A stretch of DNA of 64,000 bases. Source: Hyphomicrobium sp. 12-62-95. GTDB taxonomy: Bacteria; Pseudomonadota; Alphaproteobacteria; Rhizobiales; Hyphomicrobiaceae. Position 1 is the stretch's first letter; the number at the start of each line of letters is the position of its first letter. The stretch spans positions 1 through 64,000 of the forward strand of contig NCCZ01000005.1 in assembly GCA_002279935.1 (NCBI GenBank). The letters run 5' to 3'. Positions 17,653 to 28,644 of this stretch are shown piece by piece. Under the pieces are notes generated by a model. That model was not told the DNA's origin and ran no database searches. It worked only from the letters and a program-made list of their open reading frames with translations. A program made the position numbers and the translations under genes.

Positions 17653-19905
17653 TCAGAAGGCCGGCCCAAACTTGTTTGACCTCGGAAAGCCCTTCGGGAC
17701 CACATGCCCGGCCTGCGCCCGCTCACCAACCCACTCCTTCAGGTCGCTCCACGGCAGCGTGAACGTCCGCCCCGCGCTATCGAGCCACGTCAGGCCCTCC
17801 TTCTTGTTGAACACCCGGATGTCCGACAAGCCACCATCCTTGAAGCGCTGCAGGATCGTTCCCTTGCCTCGCGCCATCTCGTTTACATCCTCGAGCTTGA
17901 AGATCAGAAGCTTCCGGTTCTCACCGACGGTCGCGACCATGTCGCCCTCTGCTGGCACAACGACCGCCGCCTCCTCGTCATCCGCGACATTGAGGATCTG
18001 CTTGCCCTTGCGCGTCGAGGCGACAACCTCTTCCTCAGCGACGAGGAAGCCATACCCGCCACTGGAGGCAACGATCAGCTTGCGCGCCGGATCGTGCACG
18101 AACAGCTCCACAAAATCGTGGTTCTCCTCCAGGTCCACCATCAGCCGCACCGGCTCGCCATGCCCGCGCCCGCCGGGCAGCTGGCTGGCATCGAGCGTGA
18201 AGAACCGCCCATTCGTCGCAAACAAGATGAGCTTGTCCGTCGTCATCGCCTTGACGGACTGCTTCAACGCATCGCCCTGCTTGAAGTCGAGCTTCGACAG
18301 ATCGTCCTGATGCCCCTTCATCGCCCGGATCCAGCCCTTCTCAGACAGGATGACGGTGATGGGTTCTTTCTCGGTGAGAACCTCGTCCAGATCGACAGCG
18401 ATTTCCGGCGCCTCCGCGAACGACGACCGGCGCGCGCCCAACGCCGTCTTCTTCGAATACCGCTCCCGCGTCGCCTTCACCTCGTCCGAAATCCGCTCCC
18501 ACTGCAGATCATCCGACTTCAAAAGCTGCTGCAGCTGCCGCTTTTCCTTCGACAGCTTGTCGTGCTCGGCCTTGATCTCGACTTCTTCCAGCTTCGACAG
18601 GCTCTTCAAGCGCAAGTTCAGGATCGCTTCCGCCTGCACGTCCGTCAGCTTGAACCGCGCGATCAGCGTTTTCTTCGGCTCATCCTCGAACCGAACGATG
18701 CGGATCACCTCATCGATATTGAGATACGCGATCAGATAGCCGTCCAGCACTTCCAGCCGGTGCTCAATCTTCCGGAGGCGATACTCCGATCGCCGCACGA
18801 GCACATCGACCCGGTGCTCCAGCCACTGCTTCAGAACATCCTTGAGCCCCAGCACATTCGGGATCTGCCCGGCCGAAAGAACATTCATGTTCAAGCCAAA
18901 CCGCAGTTCCAACTCCGTCGCGCGGAACATGCTCTCCATCAGCAGCATCGGGTCGATCGTGCGCACCTTCGGCTCAAGAATAAGCCGCACCTCTTCCGCG
19001 CTCTCGTCTCGAACGTCGCCGAGCAACGGCAGCTTCTTCTCCGTCATCAACTCGGCGATCTTCTCGACGAGCTTGGCTTTCTGCACCTGATACGGAATTT
19101 CTGTCACGACGATCTGATAGCCGCCGCGCGCCGTCTCTTCCTTCACCCACTTGGCGCGCACCGTGAAACCGCCGCGCCCGGTGCGATAAGCTTCCAGAAT
19201 GTTCTCGCGCGGCTCGACGATGACACCGCCCGTTGGGAAATCCGGACCCGGCACAAACTCAACCAGCTTCTCAACCGTCGCATTCGGATGCTTGATGAGA
19301 TGCAAAACCGCCGCGCACAGTTCGTCCACGTTATGCGGCGGAATGTTCGTCGCCATCCCGACCGCGATCCCGGCCGACCCGTTGGCCAAGAGGTTCGGAA
19401 ACGCCGCCGGCAGAACGGACGGCTCCTGCTCGCGCCCATCGTAGTTCGGTCGGAACTCGACCGTGTCCTCGTCGATCCCGTCGAGCAGGTCCGCCGCAAC
19501 CGGCGTCAGCCGTGCTTCCGTGTAGCGATCGGCCGCCGGGTTATCGCCGTCGATGTTGCCGAAGTTCCCCTGCCCATCGACCAGCGGATAGCGCACCGCG
19601 AAATCCTGCGCCAATCGCGCCAGCGCGTCGTAGATCGCTTGGTTGCCGTGCGGATGGTAGTTACCCATCGTCTCGCCGACGATTTTCGCGCACTTGCGAT
19701 ACCCGCCCTCGGGGTCAAGTCCGAGCTGCCGCATCGCGTAAAGAATGCGCCGGTGCACCGGCTTCAGACCGTCGCGCACATCGGGCAGCGCCCGGTGCAT
19801 GATGGTCGAGAGCGCATAGGCGAGATAACGTTCCTCAAGGGCGTCCTTGAGGTTGACGGGCTCGATGGGGCCTTCCCCGGACGGCGGAATCGAATGTTTG
19901 CTCAT
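17653..19905 (-). CDS. parC: DNA topoisomerase IV subunit A
   Basis: The breakage-rejoining subunit that decatenates daughter chromosomes with ParE. At 750 residues it has the GyrA/ParC core ([20 protein letters not shown]) and the catalytic tyrosine Tyr128 in DRYTEARL. The C-terminal beta-pinwheel is short, as in ParC rather than GyrA. The quinolone-resistance segment reads [11 protein letters not shown], so the usual Ser is Gln89. ParE is not adjacent. Confidence 0.94.
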   Translation of the reverse strand: MSKHSIPPSGEGPIEPVNLKDALEERYLAYALSTIMHRALPDVRDGLKPVHRRILYAMRQLGLDPEGGYRKCAKIVGETMGNYHPHGNQAIYDALARLAQDFAVRYPLVDGQGNFGNIDGDNPAADRYTEARLTPVAADLLDGIDEDTVEFRPNYDGREQEPSVLPAAFPNLLANGSAGIAVGMATNIPPHNVDELCAAVLHLIKHPNATVEKLVEFVPGPDFPTGGVIVEPRENILEAYRTGRGGFTVRAKWVKEETARGGYQIVVTEIPYQVQKAKLVEKIAELMTEKKLPLLGDVRDESAEEVRLILEPKVRTIDPMLLMESMFRATELELRFGLNMNVLSAGQIPNVLGLKDVLKQWLEHRVDVLVRRSEYRLRKIEHRLEVLDGYLIAYLNIDEVIRIVRFEDEPKKTLIARFKLTDVQAEAILNLRLKSLSKLEEVEIKAEHDKLSKEKRQLQQLLKSDDLQWERISDEVKATRERYSKKTALGARRSSFAEAPEIAVDLDEVLTEKEPITVILSEKGWIRAMKGHQDDLSKLDFKQGDALKQSVKAMTTDKLILFATNGRFFTLDASQLPGGRGHGEPVRLMVDLEENHDFVELFVHDPARKLIVASSGGYGFLVAEEEVVASTRKGKQILNVADDEEAAVVVPAEGDMVATVGENRKLLIFKLEDVNEMARGKGTILQRFKDGGLSDIRVFNKKEGLTWLDSAGRTFTLPWSDLKEWVGERAQAGHVVPKGFPRSNKFGPAF

Positions 19906-20049
19906 GTGCTGTGGTTACTGGACTGAGCCCCGCCCCTCAAGTGCCGGGCCGCCACATGTCCCCATGGGTTGCCTCATCAACAGCCGAATTTTGCCAACTT
20001 GTTCGCGTTTCGGTAGCTTTGCACCACAACTGGAAAGAGCCCGTCCGCA

Positions 20050-20739
20050 ATGCCGCTACCCGATGTCCCGGCCGTCGAACAGGTCGTGATCGAAATGACC
20101 AACGCTTTCCGGCGCGAGAACAAACTCGGGCAAGTGAAGGCAAGCCCGGCTTTGACGAAGGCCGCCCGGGCGTACGCGGCCTATCTGGCCAAGAACAACG
20201 CCTTCTCGCATACGGCCGACAACCGCGACGTCGGCGCCCGCGCCGCCGCCTCTGGCTACCAATGGTGCTCGATTGGCGAAAACCTCGCCATGAACCTCGA
20301 CAGCCTCGGCTTCGAAACCCGTGAACTCGCCCGGCAAACCGTCGAAGGCTGGATCAACTCACCCGGTCACAAGGAAAACCTGCTCGGCCCCCACTACACG
20401 GAGATCGGCGTCGGCGTGGTACAAGCCCCCGACAAGAATCCGAAGTACATCGCCGTCCAGGTCTTCGGTCGGCCACAGTCCGCAAAATTCACGTTCCAGA
20501 TCGCCAACTCGGCCGGCGTCCCCGTGTCCTACACCTTCAGCGGTGAGACGCATGATCTGAGCCCATCGATGAGCGTCACCCACACCGCCTGCACGCCCGG
20601 CGCACTCGATTTCATCAAAGCCGGTCCGAAGAAAGTCGCCGCCAAATTCCAGGCCGCCGACCAGACCGTTTACACCCTGAAAGGCGACGCAAAAGCCGGC
20701 CTCAAGGTCGAACTCTCCAAACGCGCCACGCTCGATTAA
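20050..20739 (+). CDS. CAP/SCP-domain protein
   Basis: A 229-residue protein with an N-terminal CAP (CRISP/antigen 5/PR-1) domain. The conserved pieces are NNAFSHTADNRD, CSIGENLAM and WINSPGHKENLLGPHYTEIGVGV, with the His-Glu cavity residues in SHT, GEN and GHKE. A beta-rich C-terminal extension follows. A stop codon lies 36 bases upstream in frame, and no signal peptide is present from the available ATG. This is unusual, since most bacterial CAP proteins are secreted. Function is unknown. Confidence 0.85.
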   Translation: MPLPDVPAVEQVVIEMTNAFRRENKLGQVKASPALTKAARAYAAYLAKNNAFSHTADNRDVGARAAASGYQWCSIGENLAMNLDSLGFETRELARQTVEGWINSPGHKENLLGPHYTEIGVGVVQAPDKNPKYIAVQVFGRPQSAKFTFQIANSAGVPVSYTFSGETHDLSPSMSVTHTACTPGALDFIKAGPKKVAAKFQAADQTVYTLKGDAKAGLKVELSKRATLD

Positions 20740-20743
20740 GCCG

Positions 20744-21466
20744 CTACGACCGATCGATGTGCGTCATGATCCGCGACCGCGACTCCGGCAGCGTATCCCC
20801 CTTCGGCGCCAGCACCCGCTGCTCCAGAAAATACCCCGTCAACGCAAAGCCCGCCTCGACATCCTCCCGCGTCGCATGCCGGTCCCGCGCCGATGTCAGG
20901 AACTGCGGCAGCGCCAGCAGCCGATCCTTGTACGGCTCTCCCGCCGAGGCCGACACCGCGCGGCCCGACTTCGGCGACACGTAAATTAGCTGATCGTTGC
21001 CCCCCGTCGCCGCGCACGCCGACAGCTCCAATCCAAATCCCAATTCCTGCAATAGTGCCAACTCCCAGCGCACCATCAGCGCCGGCCACACCGTTGGATC
21101 GTCGAGAAAACTCAAGACAAAGAGCGTCACTTCATAAAGCGCGGGATGTGGATCGCGCTCCGGCAACAGCCGCGCCAGCGCACATAGCGACGTCAGGCCA
21201 GACAATGCCGCCGCGTCCTCCATGGCGGAGGCCGCGTACCCGCGCCTCAGCTCCACCGTCATGTGCCCCAGATGCTCCGACAAACGTGCCTTCCATGTCG
21301 CGTCAACGTGATTGCCCATCTGCAGCGTGGGGCGTGCTTTCCGCGATCGCCCGCCATGCACCAGCCCCGCATGCCGCCCGTGCGACCGCGTGAACAGATC
21401 GACCACGGCCGCCGTCTCGCCGTGCGCCCGCACACTCAGGATGATTGCTTCGTCCGACCATTCCAT
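20744..21466 (-). CDS. recO: DNA repair protein RecO
   Basis: A mediator that loads RecA on SSB-coated ssDNA with RecR. The 240-residue protein starts MEWSDEAIILSVRAHGETAAVVDLF in OB-fold style and continues with GRHAGLVHGGRSRKARPTLQ, both typical of alphaproteobacterial RecO. It is the last gene of the lepB-rnc-era-recO run on this strand, 57 bp after era. Confidence 0.93.
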   Translation of the reverse strand: MEWSDEAIILSVRAHGETAAVVDLFTRSHGRHAGLVHGGRSRKARPTLQMGNHVDATWKARLSEHLGHMTVELRRGYAASAMEDAAALSGLTSLCALARLLPERDPHPALYEVTLFVLSFLDDPTVWPALMVRWELALLQELGFGLELSACAATGGNDQLIYVSPKSGRAVSASAGEPYKDRLLALPQFLTSARDRHATREDVEAGFALTGYFLEQRVLAPKGDTLPESRSRIMTHIDRS

Positions 21467-21523
21467 TGGCGAGCCTTAACGGGCGGCGCCACCGATAAGC
21501 AAGCGGCGCCCCATCCCAGGAAA

Positions 21524-22477
21524 CTAATCCTTGGGAAAATTGAGGCCCATCTCGCGATACCGCTCCGGATCGCTGCCCCAGTTCTCGCGCACCTTCACGA
21601 ACAGGAAAAGGTGCACGTCATGTTCGAGGATCTTCGCCAGTTCGTTGCGCGATTCGCTCGAAATCCGCTTGATCGTCTGCCCTTTCTTGCCGAGCACGAT
21701 CGCCTTCTGGCTGTCCCGCTCCACATAAATGGTCTGCTCGATCCGCACCGACCCGTTCTTGAAGGCCTTCCAGTCGGTCGTCTCCACCGTCGTCGAGTAC
21801 GGCAGTTCCTCGTGCAGATATTCGTAGATCTTCTCCCGCGTCAGCTCCGACGCCAGCATACGCAGCGGCGCATCCGAGATCTCGTCTTCCGGATAGTGCC
21901 ACGGCCCCAGCGGCATCCGCTCGGCCAGATACCGCTTCAGATCGGCAACGCCATTGCCATCCAGTGCCGAGATCAGAAACACGCGATCAAAGGTCTGCTT
22001 CTCCGACAGCCGCGCGATCAGTGGCAGCAAGCGATCCTTATCGCTCACCCGGTCAACTTTATTGAGAACTAGGATTTTCGCATGCGGCGCATCCGCAAGC
22101 TTCGCCAGAATACGCTCCAGATCCTCCTCGATCCCCTTGGCCGCATCGACAAGCATGACAACGATATCGGCATCGTGCGCCCCGCCCCAGGCTGCCTCCA
22201 CCATCGCCCGGTCGAGTCGGCGCTTCGGACTAAAGATGCCCGGCGTATCGATGAAGACGAGTTGGCTCTTACCCTCGATCGCAATCCCGCGCAGCGGCAC
22301 CCGCGTCGTCTGCACCTTGTGCGAAACGATCGACACCTTGGCGCCCACCATCTGATTGACGAGCGTCGACTTGCCCGCGTTCGGCGCACCGATCACGGCC
22401 ACGAACCCGCATCGCGTCTCGCCCGCGCTGTTTCCGCCATCCGGCTGCTTCATATCTTCAGCCCCAGCGTCAACCAT
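21524..22477 (-). CDS. era: GTPase Era
   Basis: A 16S rRNA-binding GTPase required for 30S maturation. G motifs: GAPNAGKSTLVNQ (G1), DTPGIF (G3), LNKVD (G4). A C-terminal KH domain (IYVERDSQKAIVLGKKGQTI) completes the 317 residues. The start overlaps the rnc stop (ATGGTTGA), and GGAG is placed about nine bases upstream, so the two are translationally coupled. Confidence 0.96.
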   Translation of the reverse strand: MVDAGAEDMKQPDGGNSAGETRCGFVAVIGAPNAGKSTLVNQMVGAKVSIVSHKVQTTRVPLRGIAIEGKSQLVFIDTPGIFSPKRRLDRAMVEAAWGGAHDADIVVMLVDAAKGIEEDLERILAKLADAPHAKILVLNKVDRVSDKDRLLPLIARLSEKQTFDRVFLISALDGNGVADLKRYLAERMPLGPWHYPEDEISDAPLRMLASELTREKIYEYLHEELPYSTTVETTDWKAFKNGSVRIEQTIYVERDSQKAIVLGKKGQTIKRISSESRNELAKILEHDVHLFLFVKVRENWGSDPERYREMGLNFPKD

Positions 22478-23183
22478 GTCTGCTCCGCTCGATCACACCT
22501 TCACGCTCCAACAAACTTGCCGCCGCCGCCTGTTCGGCCAACCGTTTCGAAGCGCCTTCGCCTCGCGCCGGATCGAGCGACTTGATCCGGACTTCCGCCG
22601 TGAACATCGGCGCGTGATCCGGCCCTTCACGCGAGACCACCGAATACTGCGGCAGGCTCAATCCACGCCCCTGCGCCCATTCCTGCAACGCCGTCTTGGG
22701 ATCGGCGGCCACCATCTGCGGCTTCTGATCCGTCAACAAGTCGGCCCAAAGGCGCAGCACGACATCCCGCGCCGTATCGAACCCGGCCTCGACAAAGATC
22801 GCGCCCAGAATGGCTTCGACCGCATCCGCCAGGATCGTATCCTTATCACGTCCGCCCGAGGATGACTCGGCATCCGACAATACAAGGCGCGGACCGATTT
22901 GCAGGTCTCGCCCGATCCGGGCGCAGGTCTCACCGCGAACAAGGCTATTATAGCGCCGCGCCAGTTCGCCTTCCTTCGCCAACGGAAATGTCGCGTTTAA
23001 AAAACCCGCAATCGCGAGCCCCAGAACCCGGTCGCCGACGAATTCGAGCCGTTCGTTGTCGGCCCGGACTGGCTTGCCTCCGCGCACGCTCGCATGCGTC
23101 AGCGCGCACTCTAGAGATTGTTCGCGCTTGAACTTGTAGCCGAGCTTCTGCTCCAGGTCCTTATATTTGCGCGCCTTGAACAC
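22470..23183 (-). CDS. rnc: ribonuclease III
   Basis: Cleaves double-stranded RNA in rRNA and mRNA processing. The 237 residues comprise the RNase III catalytic domain, with signature NERLEFVGDRVLGLAIAGF, a second acidic site (DTILADAVEAILGAIFVEAG), and a C-terminal dsRNA-binding domain (DPKTALQEWAQGRG; GASKRLAEQAAAASLL). It lies between lepB (10 bp) and era (overlap), the standard alphaproteobacterial order. Confidence 0.96.
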   Translation of the reverse strand: MFKARKYKDLEQKLGYKFKREQSLECALTHASVRGGKPVRADNERLEFVGDRVLGLAIAGFLNATFPLAKEGELARRYNSLVRGETCARIGRDLQIGPRLVLSDAESSSGGRDKDTILADAVEAILGAIFVEAGFDTARDVVLRLWADLLTDQKPQMVAADPKTALQEWAQGRGLSLPQYSVVSREGPDHAPMFTAEVRIKSLDPARGEGASKRLAEQAAAASLLEREGVIERSRHG

Positions 23184-23193
23184 CTCTGCTCCG

Positions 23194-23964
23194 TCAGCGC
23201 ACGAGATTAAAGAACCGGCTCCAGCGCACGTCGAACGGCCACGTCCACGGGCTTGTCCAGTTCAACGCATCGGGTTCGTCCACCGCCGCCGAGAAGAAGA
23301 TGATCTCCGCGCGACCGACAAAATTTTCAAACGGGACGTAACCAACCGCGCGCTGCGCCCGGCTGTCGGTTGAATTGTCCCGGTTGTCGCCCATCATGAA
23401 GTAGTGGCCGTCCGGCACCTTGTACGGCCCGACATTATCGAACGGCCCGTTCTGCTGCGCGTCGAGCACCGTGTACGTCACGCCGTTTGGCAGCGTTTCG
23501 GTGAATGAGGGAATGTCGATCGGCAGGCCGTCATCATCGACAGTTTTGGATGTGCCCTTGGCCACCTTCGGCACCGGCGTGCCGTTGATCACAAGCTGCC
23601 CGCCGCGCACGGCGATCTCATCGCCCGGCAACCCGATCACGCGCTTGATGTAGTCCGTCGAATTATCGCGCGGCAGCTTGAACACTGCCACATCGCCCCG
23701 CTCGGGTGTGGACGCAAAAACCCGCCCGGAAAAAAGGTCCGGCGAAAACGGAAACGAATACTTGCTGTAGCCGTAGGAGAGCTTCGAGACAAAGAGGTAG
23801 TCGCCAACGAGCAGCGTCTCCTTCATCGAACCCGACGGGATGTTGAAGGGCTGGTAGAAGAACACCCGCACGAACAGCGCGATCGCAAGGGCCTGCAGGA
23901 CCACCACGAAGGTATCCCGCATCCCGTAATAGCGCGACGACCGCGCATTCGAATTGGACGCCAT
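23194..23964 (-). CDS. lepB: signal peptidase I
   Basis: Cleaves secretory signal peptides at the inner membrane. It has one N-terminal transmembrane segment (FVVVLQALAIALFVRVFF). The catalytic serine lies in IPSGSMKETLLVGDYLFVSK and the catalytic lysine in KRVIGLPGDEI, followed by the conserved MMGDNRDNSTDSR box. The ATG at 23964 is preceded directly by GGAGAG, which is why it is preferred over an in-frame ATG eight codons earlier. Confidence 0.95.
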   Translation of the reverse strand: MASNSNARSSRYYGMRDTFVVVLQALAIALFVRVFFYQPFNIPSGSMKETLLVGDYLFVSKLSYGYSKYSFPFSPDLFSGRVFASTPERGDVAVFKLPRDNSTDYIKRVIGLPGDEIAVRGGQLVINGTPVPKVAKGTSKTVDDDGLPIDIPSFTETLPNGVTYTVLDAQQNGPFDNVGPYKVPDGHYFMMGDNRDNSTDSRAQRAVGYVPFENFVGRAEIIFFSAAVDEPDALNWTSPWTWPFDVRWSRFFNLVR

Positions 23965-24088
23965 GTTCTCTCCAATGCCGCCGGCCAACGGGTACCCCGC
24001 TCAGCCAGACGCGTAAATCACGGGCTCGCTATACCTTTTCGCAGTTCTCTGCGCAAATCGAGGCAATCCGCCGGTCAAGCCGTCACAG

Positions 24089-24505
24089 CTAGCCGCGCTG
24101 CTCCACCTTGGTTGCAAGACAGGAAATGATTACAACGGCTTCCGCCAGCGGATAATCATCTGTGATCGTCAAATCGATGCGTGCCTCATGGCCGTCCGGC
24201 GTTAATCGGGCCAAATGCGCCGCAGCACCGCCCGTTAATTTCAAGGTCGGCCGGCCGCTGGGCAGATTAACGACGCCCATGTCCCGCCAGTAAACGCCTT
24301 GCCTTAACCCCGTTCCCAACGCTTTCGCGCACGCCTCCTTGGCCGCAAACCGCTTGGCATAGGAGGCAGCCCGCTGCGCCCTGCGGTCCGATTTTGCCCG
24401 TTCGATATCCGTGAAGACCCGCGACAGAAACCGATCCCCGAACCGCGCCAGCGTCTTCTCGACCCGGCGGATATCGATAATGTCGTTTCCGATCCCGATG
24501 ATCAT
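24089..24505 (-). CDS. acpS: holo-[acyl-carrier-protein] synthase
   Basis: Transfers phosphopantetheine from CoA to ACP. The 138-residue protein has the family start [17 protein letters not shown] and the second motif [15 protein letters not shown]. It overlaps the end of pdxJ by four bases (ATGA), so translation is coupled. Between its stop and lepB is a gap of about 125 bp with no gene seen. Confidence 0.95.
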   Translation of the reverse strand: MIIGIGNDIIDIRRVEKTLARFGDRFLSRVFTDIERAKSDRRAQRAASYAKRFAAKEACAKALGTGLRQGVYWRDMGVVNLPSGRPTLKLTGGAAAHLARLTPDGHEARIDLTITDDYPLAEAVVIISCLATKVEQRG

Positions 24506-25290
24506 TGCGCAGCCATTGGACGCTTAGGCTCGGCGCGCGACTGATCCATCAACGTCCGCATGTGCCGGATCGCCGAATGTAGCCCGCCGAAAATCGCCTC
24601 CCCTATGAGGAAATGGCCGATGTTGAGTTCCACGATTTGCGGCATGCGCGCCACTGCGGCCACCGTATTGTACGTGAGCCCGTGTCCTGCATGGACTTCA
24701 AGTCCGGCTTGATCCGCAAGAACCGCCGCCGTCCGCAGCCGCTCGACTTCTTTCGCGATCCCCTTCGCGTCGTCTTCCAGTGCCCGCTCGCAATATTGCC
24801 CCGTGTGCAATTCGACGATGTCGGCCCCGATCTTGGCGGAGGCCTCGATCGCCCGCGCGTCCGCTTCGATGAACAGCGACACACGGATGCCCGCATCACG
24901 AAGGCTTTGCACAATCTTCTTCAACGGTTCGCCGCCACGAATGACGTCGAGGCCGCCTTCGGTCGTCCGCTCCTCGCGCCGCTCCGGCACGAGGCAGCAG
25001 GCATTGGGAACGTGGCGGAGTGCGATCGCCAGCATCTCCTCCGTCGCCGCCATCTCCAGGTTGAGCGGCCGCGTCAACTCCGCCTTCAGCCGTGCGATAT
25101 CGCTATCGGAGATGTGCCGCCGGTCTTCGCGCAAATGTGCCGTGATCCCGTCGGCACCCGCCTCCACCGACAGATGCGCCGCCCGCAGCGGATCGGGATG
25201 GCGTCCCCCCCGCGCATTCCGGATGGTGGCCACGTGATCGATATTGACCCCGAGACGCAGAAAACTGGAACTGGCGTGCGCGTTGCCCAT
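24502..25290 (-). CDS. pdxJ: pyridoxine 5'-phosphate synthase
   Basis: Condenses 1-deoxy-xylulose 5-phosphate with aminoacetone phosphate in DXP-dependent vitamin B6 synthesis. The 262-residue TIM barrel carries [17 protein letters not shown] near the N-terminus and [16 protein letters not shown] further in. [15 protein letters not shown] and [15 protein letters not shown] are the C-terminal signatures. It is part of the rel-pdxJ-acpS run. Confidence 0.96.
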   Translation of the reverse strand: MGNAHASSSFLRLGVNIDHVATIRNARGGRHPDPLRAAHLSVEAGADGITAHLREDRRHISDSDIARLKAELTRPLNLEMAATEEMLAIALRHVPNACCLVPERREERTTEGGLDVIRGGEPLKKIVQSLRDAGIRVSLFIEADARAIEASAKIGADIVELHTGQYCERALEDDAKGIAKEVERLRTAAVLADQAGLEVHAGHGLTYNTVAAVARMPQIVELNIGHFLIGEAIFGGLHSAIRHMRTLMDQSRAEPKRPMAAQ

Positions 25291-25342
25291 GACGATCCCT
25301 TTAGGTACTTCTCGCGTTCGGCGGCCGTGCGGCCCGCCTTGG

Positions 25343-27562
25343 CTATTCGAAAACGCGCTCGACCTTGCTGACGATGTCGGTCTGCCGCAGCCCCGCGATG
25401 ATGCGGTTGAGATGCGCCAGATCGAAAACCTCCACCTCGATACGCAATTCCGTGAAATCGGACGCGCGCCGGATCATTTTAAGGTTGTCGATATTGCCTT
25501 CCGCCCCGCCGATCACGTCCGCGATCGCAGCCAGCGCGCCCGGGCGGTTTGGCGCCGTTACGCTGAGCCGGGCCGGAAACCGCTCCTGCTTCTCCGGGTC
25601 AATGTCCCAGGACATATCGATCCAGCGCTGGTGCTCGTAGGCCTGCAACTGCGGCGAATGAATCTGGAAGATCCGGATGCCAGCGCCCGGTTCGAGCACG
25701 CCGACGATCCGGTCGCCCGGCACCGCGCCGCCCTCCTCGAAGATCACCGGCACGTCGTCCTTGAGACCCCTGAGCGCGATCGCCGACGACAATTGCCCTG
25801 TCGGCGCGCCTGGCGCCGGCGCCCTGACCCGCAAACCCGAGACCTTCGTCAGATCGAGCCAGCCCTTCAGCGGGTTTTCCAAAACGCTCTGCGCCGCCGC
25901 CTGCACCGCCTCCGGCGCCACCGCCTTCAACACATCCCCCGCCGGCAACTCCCCACGCGCCACCGCCGCCAACAATTCATCAATCGATTTTTGCGAGAAT
26001 TTGGACAGCACACGTTTCACTGCATCGTCCGAGTAAGTGACCCGCGCCGCGTCGAACGCCGCCGATGCCAACCGCCGCCCTAACTCTACATACTGCCGCC
26101 GCACCGCCTCGCGCGCCGCTCTGCGGATCGCGCTCTGCGCGCGCCCCGTCACGCACAGGCTCTCCCACGCCGCTGGCGGCACATGACCCTTCGACGTCCG
26201 GATCTCGACCTCATCGCCATTGCGCAGCCGCGTGTCGATCGGCACATGCCGACCGTTGACGTACGCGCCCACCGCCGCATTCCCAACATCCGTATGCACA
26301 GCGTAGGCAAAATCGAGCGGTGTCGCCCCGCGCGGCAGCGCAATGAGCCGTCCCTTCGGCGTAAAGCAGAACACCTGATCCTGGAACAATTCGAGCTTGG
26401 TGTGCTCCAGAAATTCTTCCGGATTCGATCCCTCCAGCAGCGTCTCGACCATCCGGCGCAGCCAGACATAGGGCCCGTGCTCTTTGTCATCGAGCGACGT
26501 CATCGACCCGGCGGCAATCGCCCCCTTGGTCATGTCCTTGTACAGCGCATGTGCAGCAACACCGTATTCGGCGACCTGATGCATCAAATGCGTTCGGATT
26601 TGCAGCTCCACACGCTGATGGCGCGGCCCGACCACCGTCGTGTGGATCGACTGATAATTGTTCTGCTTCGGCGTCGAGATGTAATCTTTGAACCGCCCCG
26701 GCACCGCCCGCCACGTCGTATGCGCCACGCCCAGCGCGCGATAGCAGTCCGCAATATCTTTGGCCGTCAGCCGGAACGCATAGATGTCCGACAACTGCTC
26801 CAGAGAAATCTGCTTGTTCGTCATCTTGCGCCAGATCGAATACGGCTTCTTCTCCCGCCCCGACACGCTGGCATCGATCCCGGCTTCCACGAGCTTGGCC
26901 TTCAACGCGCCTTCGATCTCCTCGACCAGCCCTTCATTCTTGGCGCGCAATTCCGCAAGCTTGTCGGTGACCGCCTTGTACGCCTCCGGATGCAGCCAGC
27001 GAAACGCATGATCTTCCAATTCGTCGCGGATCGCCTGCATGCCCATGCGCCCCGCCAGCGGCGCATAGATATCCAGCGTCTCTTCCGATATGCGCTGCCG
27101 GCTTCCGGGCTTCATGTGCTCCAGCGTGCGCATGTTGTGCAGCCGGTCGGCGAGCTTGACGAGCAGCACGCGAATGTCGGTCGAAATCGCGATCAAGAGT
27201 TTGCGGAAATTTTCCGCCTGCTCGGTCTGCTTGGAGACGAGATCGAGCCGCTTGATCTTCGTCAGCCCATCGACCAACGCGCCGATCTCGGGCCCAAACA
27301 GCTGATCGATCTCGGCCCGTGTCGCATCCGTGTCCTCGATCACGTCGTGCAACAGCGCTGTCGCCACCGTCGCGTCGTCAAGTTTCAGATCCGTCAGGAT
27401 GGCGGCCACTTCGAGCGGATGCGAAAAGTAGGGGTCGCCCGACGCTCGCTTCTGATGCCCATGGGCTTTCATCGCATAGACGTAGGCGCGATTGAGCAGC
27501 GCCTCGTTGGCTTTCGGATCGTACTTCTGAACCCGTTCAACGAGTTCGTATTGGCGCATCAT
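25343..27562 (-). CDS. rel: bifunctional (p)ppGpp synthetase/hydrolase Rel
   Basis: Makes and degrades the alarmone (p)ppGpp; in alphaproteobacteria one long RelA/SpoT homologue does both. Domain order from the N-terminus: HD hydrolase ([19 protein letters not shown], then [15 protein letters not shown]), synthetase ([47 protein letters not shown]), TGS ([19 protein letters not shown]), and C-terminal ACT ([19 protein letters not shown]). The HD motif is intact, which supports hydrolase activity. The start at 27562 ([14 protein letters not shown]) matches family N-termini; a longer frame to 27622 looks non-coding. Confidence 0.95.
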   Translation of the reverse strand: MMRQYELVERVQKYDPKANEALLNRAYVYAMKAHGHQKRASGDPYFSHPLEVAAILTDLKLDDATVATALLHDVIEDTDATRAEIDQLFGPEIGALVDGLTKIKRLDLVSKQTEQAENFRKLLIAISTDIRVLLVKLADRLHNMRTLEHMKPGSRQRISEETLDIYAPLAGRMGMQAIRDELEDHAFRWLHPEAYKAVTDKLAELRAKNEGLVEEIEGALKAKLVEAGIDASVSGREKKPYSIWRKMTNKQISLEQLSDIYAFRLTAKDIADCYRALGVAHTTWRAVPGRFKDYISTPKQNNYQSIHTTVVGPRHQRVELQIRTHLMHQVAEYGVAAHALYKDMTKGAIAAGSMTSLDDKEHGPYVWLRRMVETLLEGSNPEEFLEHTKLELFQDQVFCFTPKGRLIALPRGATPLDFAYAVHTDVGNAAVGAYVNGRHVPIDTRLRNGDEVEIRTSKGHVPPAAWESLCVTGRAQSAIRRAAREAVRRQYVELGRRLASAAFDAARVTYSDDAVKRVLSKFSQKSIDELLAAVARGELPAGDVLKAVAPEAVQAAAQSVLENPLKGWLDLTKVSGLRVRAPAPGAPTGQLSSAIALRGLKDDVPVIFEEGGAVPGDRIVGVLEPGAGIRIFQIHSPQLQAYEHQRWIDMSWDIDPEKQERFPARLSVTAPNRPGALAAIADVIGGAEGNIDNLKMIRRASDFTELRIEVEVFDLAHLNRIIAGLRQTDIVSKVERVFE

Positions 27563-27692
27563 GGCGGCGAATGGGTCCTCGGAAAGCCGTGGACGTAAGC
27601 ATAAACGAAAACGCCGCGGCACACCTTTTATAAGGCCTGCGCGCGGCGCTTGTCATGAGCGATACCGGAGTTGTAACACCCCGGGGACAGGA

Positions 27693-28124
27693 TTAACGGC
27701 CGCGCTCGCGCGGATTTGCCGGACCTGTCCCAGCCGACGACGGCTCCGATGGCGTCATGCTTTCCAGTCCACGCAACAGCTGCTCTTCCGTCAACACGTC
27801 GACCTGTGTGTCGCTCGACTGATCGTCGCGGCCCAGGATGGGCGAGCGCCGCTCGATGGCCAGCACAGGTGCCGCGCCTGCTTCCGGCTCGTCCACTTCC
27901 ACGTTCTTCTGGATCGAGTGGATCAGGCTCTCGCGCATGTCGTCGGGCGGAATGGCCTGTTCGGCGATCTCGCGCAGCGCAATAACTGGATTCTTGTCGT
28001 TCTCCTGGTCGATTGTGACCGGGCTGCCGTTGGCGATGCTACGCGCACGATGTGCGGCCAGCAAAACAAGCTCGAACCGGTTCTGGACCTTGTCGACGCA
28101 ATCTTCAACGGTGACGCGAGCCAT
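27693..28124 (-). CDS. rpoZ: RNA polymerase omega subunit
   Basis: Assists assembly of the beta' subunit and supports the ppGpp response. The ATG at 28124 gives the canonical start [20 protein letters not shown], followed by [13 protein letters not shown]. The frame is open 61 codons further upstream, but that part is unlike omega. The protein of 143 residues has the longer C-terminal tail typical of Hyphomicrobiales. It is immediately upstream of rel on the same strand, the normal arrangement. Confidence 0.94.
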   Translation of the reverse strand: MARVTVEDCVDKVQNRFELVLLAAHRARSIANGSPVTIDQENDKNPVIALREIAEQAIPPDDMRESLIHSIQKNVEVDEPEAGAAPVLAIERRSPILGRDDQSSDTQVDVLTEEQLLRGLESMTPSEPSSAGTGPANPRERGR

Positions 28125-28644
28125 CCTGAGAGAGTCCTCGTAGTTCGAGTTGAACGGAACAAAAGCATGAGCAGCGGCGTTGTAGGAGGATCGAAGCCGC
28201 TCGGGCCTATTGAAAAACAGTACAGCGATGTAGCGCGTCCGGGAACCCGGTGGCCAAAGTCGAATCGCCACACTGGCCGTGCAGTTTCCTGCAAGCCGAT
28301 CTTTCACCTAGTGCCACAGGTCTCAGGGTTGTGCAAGCAGGCGGTTGTGCGGGCAGACGTTGGTAAATCGTCGAAAAGCAACGTGGTCTGAATGGCCGGA
28401 GCCATCATAAATTGTTAAGATCGCTGGAATTAATTCCTGCTAGGAATAAAAGAAACTCGCCTCGGACGGCTAGTTCACCTATAGGAGTTGATGGTGACGT
28501 TCAAAGAAGCGGTCATCATCGCGCCACCCATCAGGTCGCGTTGACGGTCAACGGACCGCCGGTACAGCGTAATCCCGGTCTGCAACAAAAACAAAAAAGT
28601 CAAAAACAGTAAGCTCGCGCGACGCGCGATAGGGGTCGATAAGA
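28125..28644. promoter_or_regulatory. 520-bp divergent intergenic region with a possible sORF and palindromes
   Basis: Divergent promoters for rpoZ and the NYN gene should lie here. Three things can be seen. ATTCCT-GCT-AGGAAT (28433-28447) is an inverted repeat. AGGAG precedes a possible 17-codon ORF starting at ATG 28490 or the next-codon GTG (VTFKEAVIIAPPIRSR). TCGCGCG-A-CGCGCGA (28615-28629) is a perfect palindrome that ends 16 bases before the NYN start codon, next to its AGGGG ribosome binding site. A short A-rich stretch (28583-28607) precedes the palindrome. Confidence 0.4.

Noticed and set aside
17704..19926. A 740-codon open frame opposite parC
   Set aside because: It is the complement of a well-conserved gene in G+C-rich DNA and shows no domain of its own.
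28125..28307. An N-terminal extension of omega (rpoZ)
   Set aside because: The omega start MARVTVED is exact at 28124, and the upstream codons look like translated leader.
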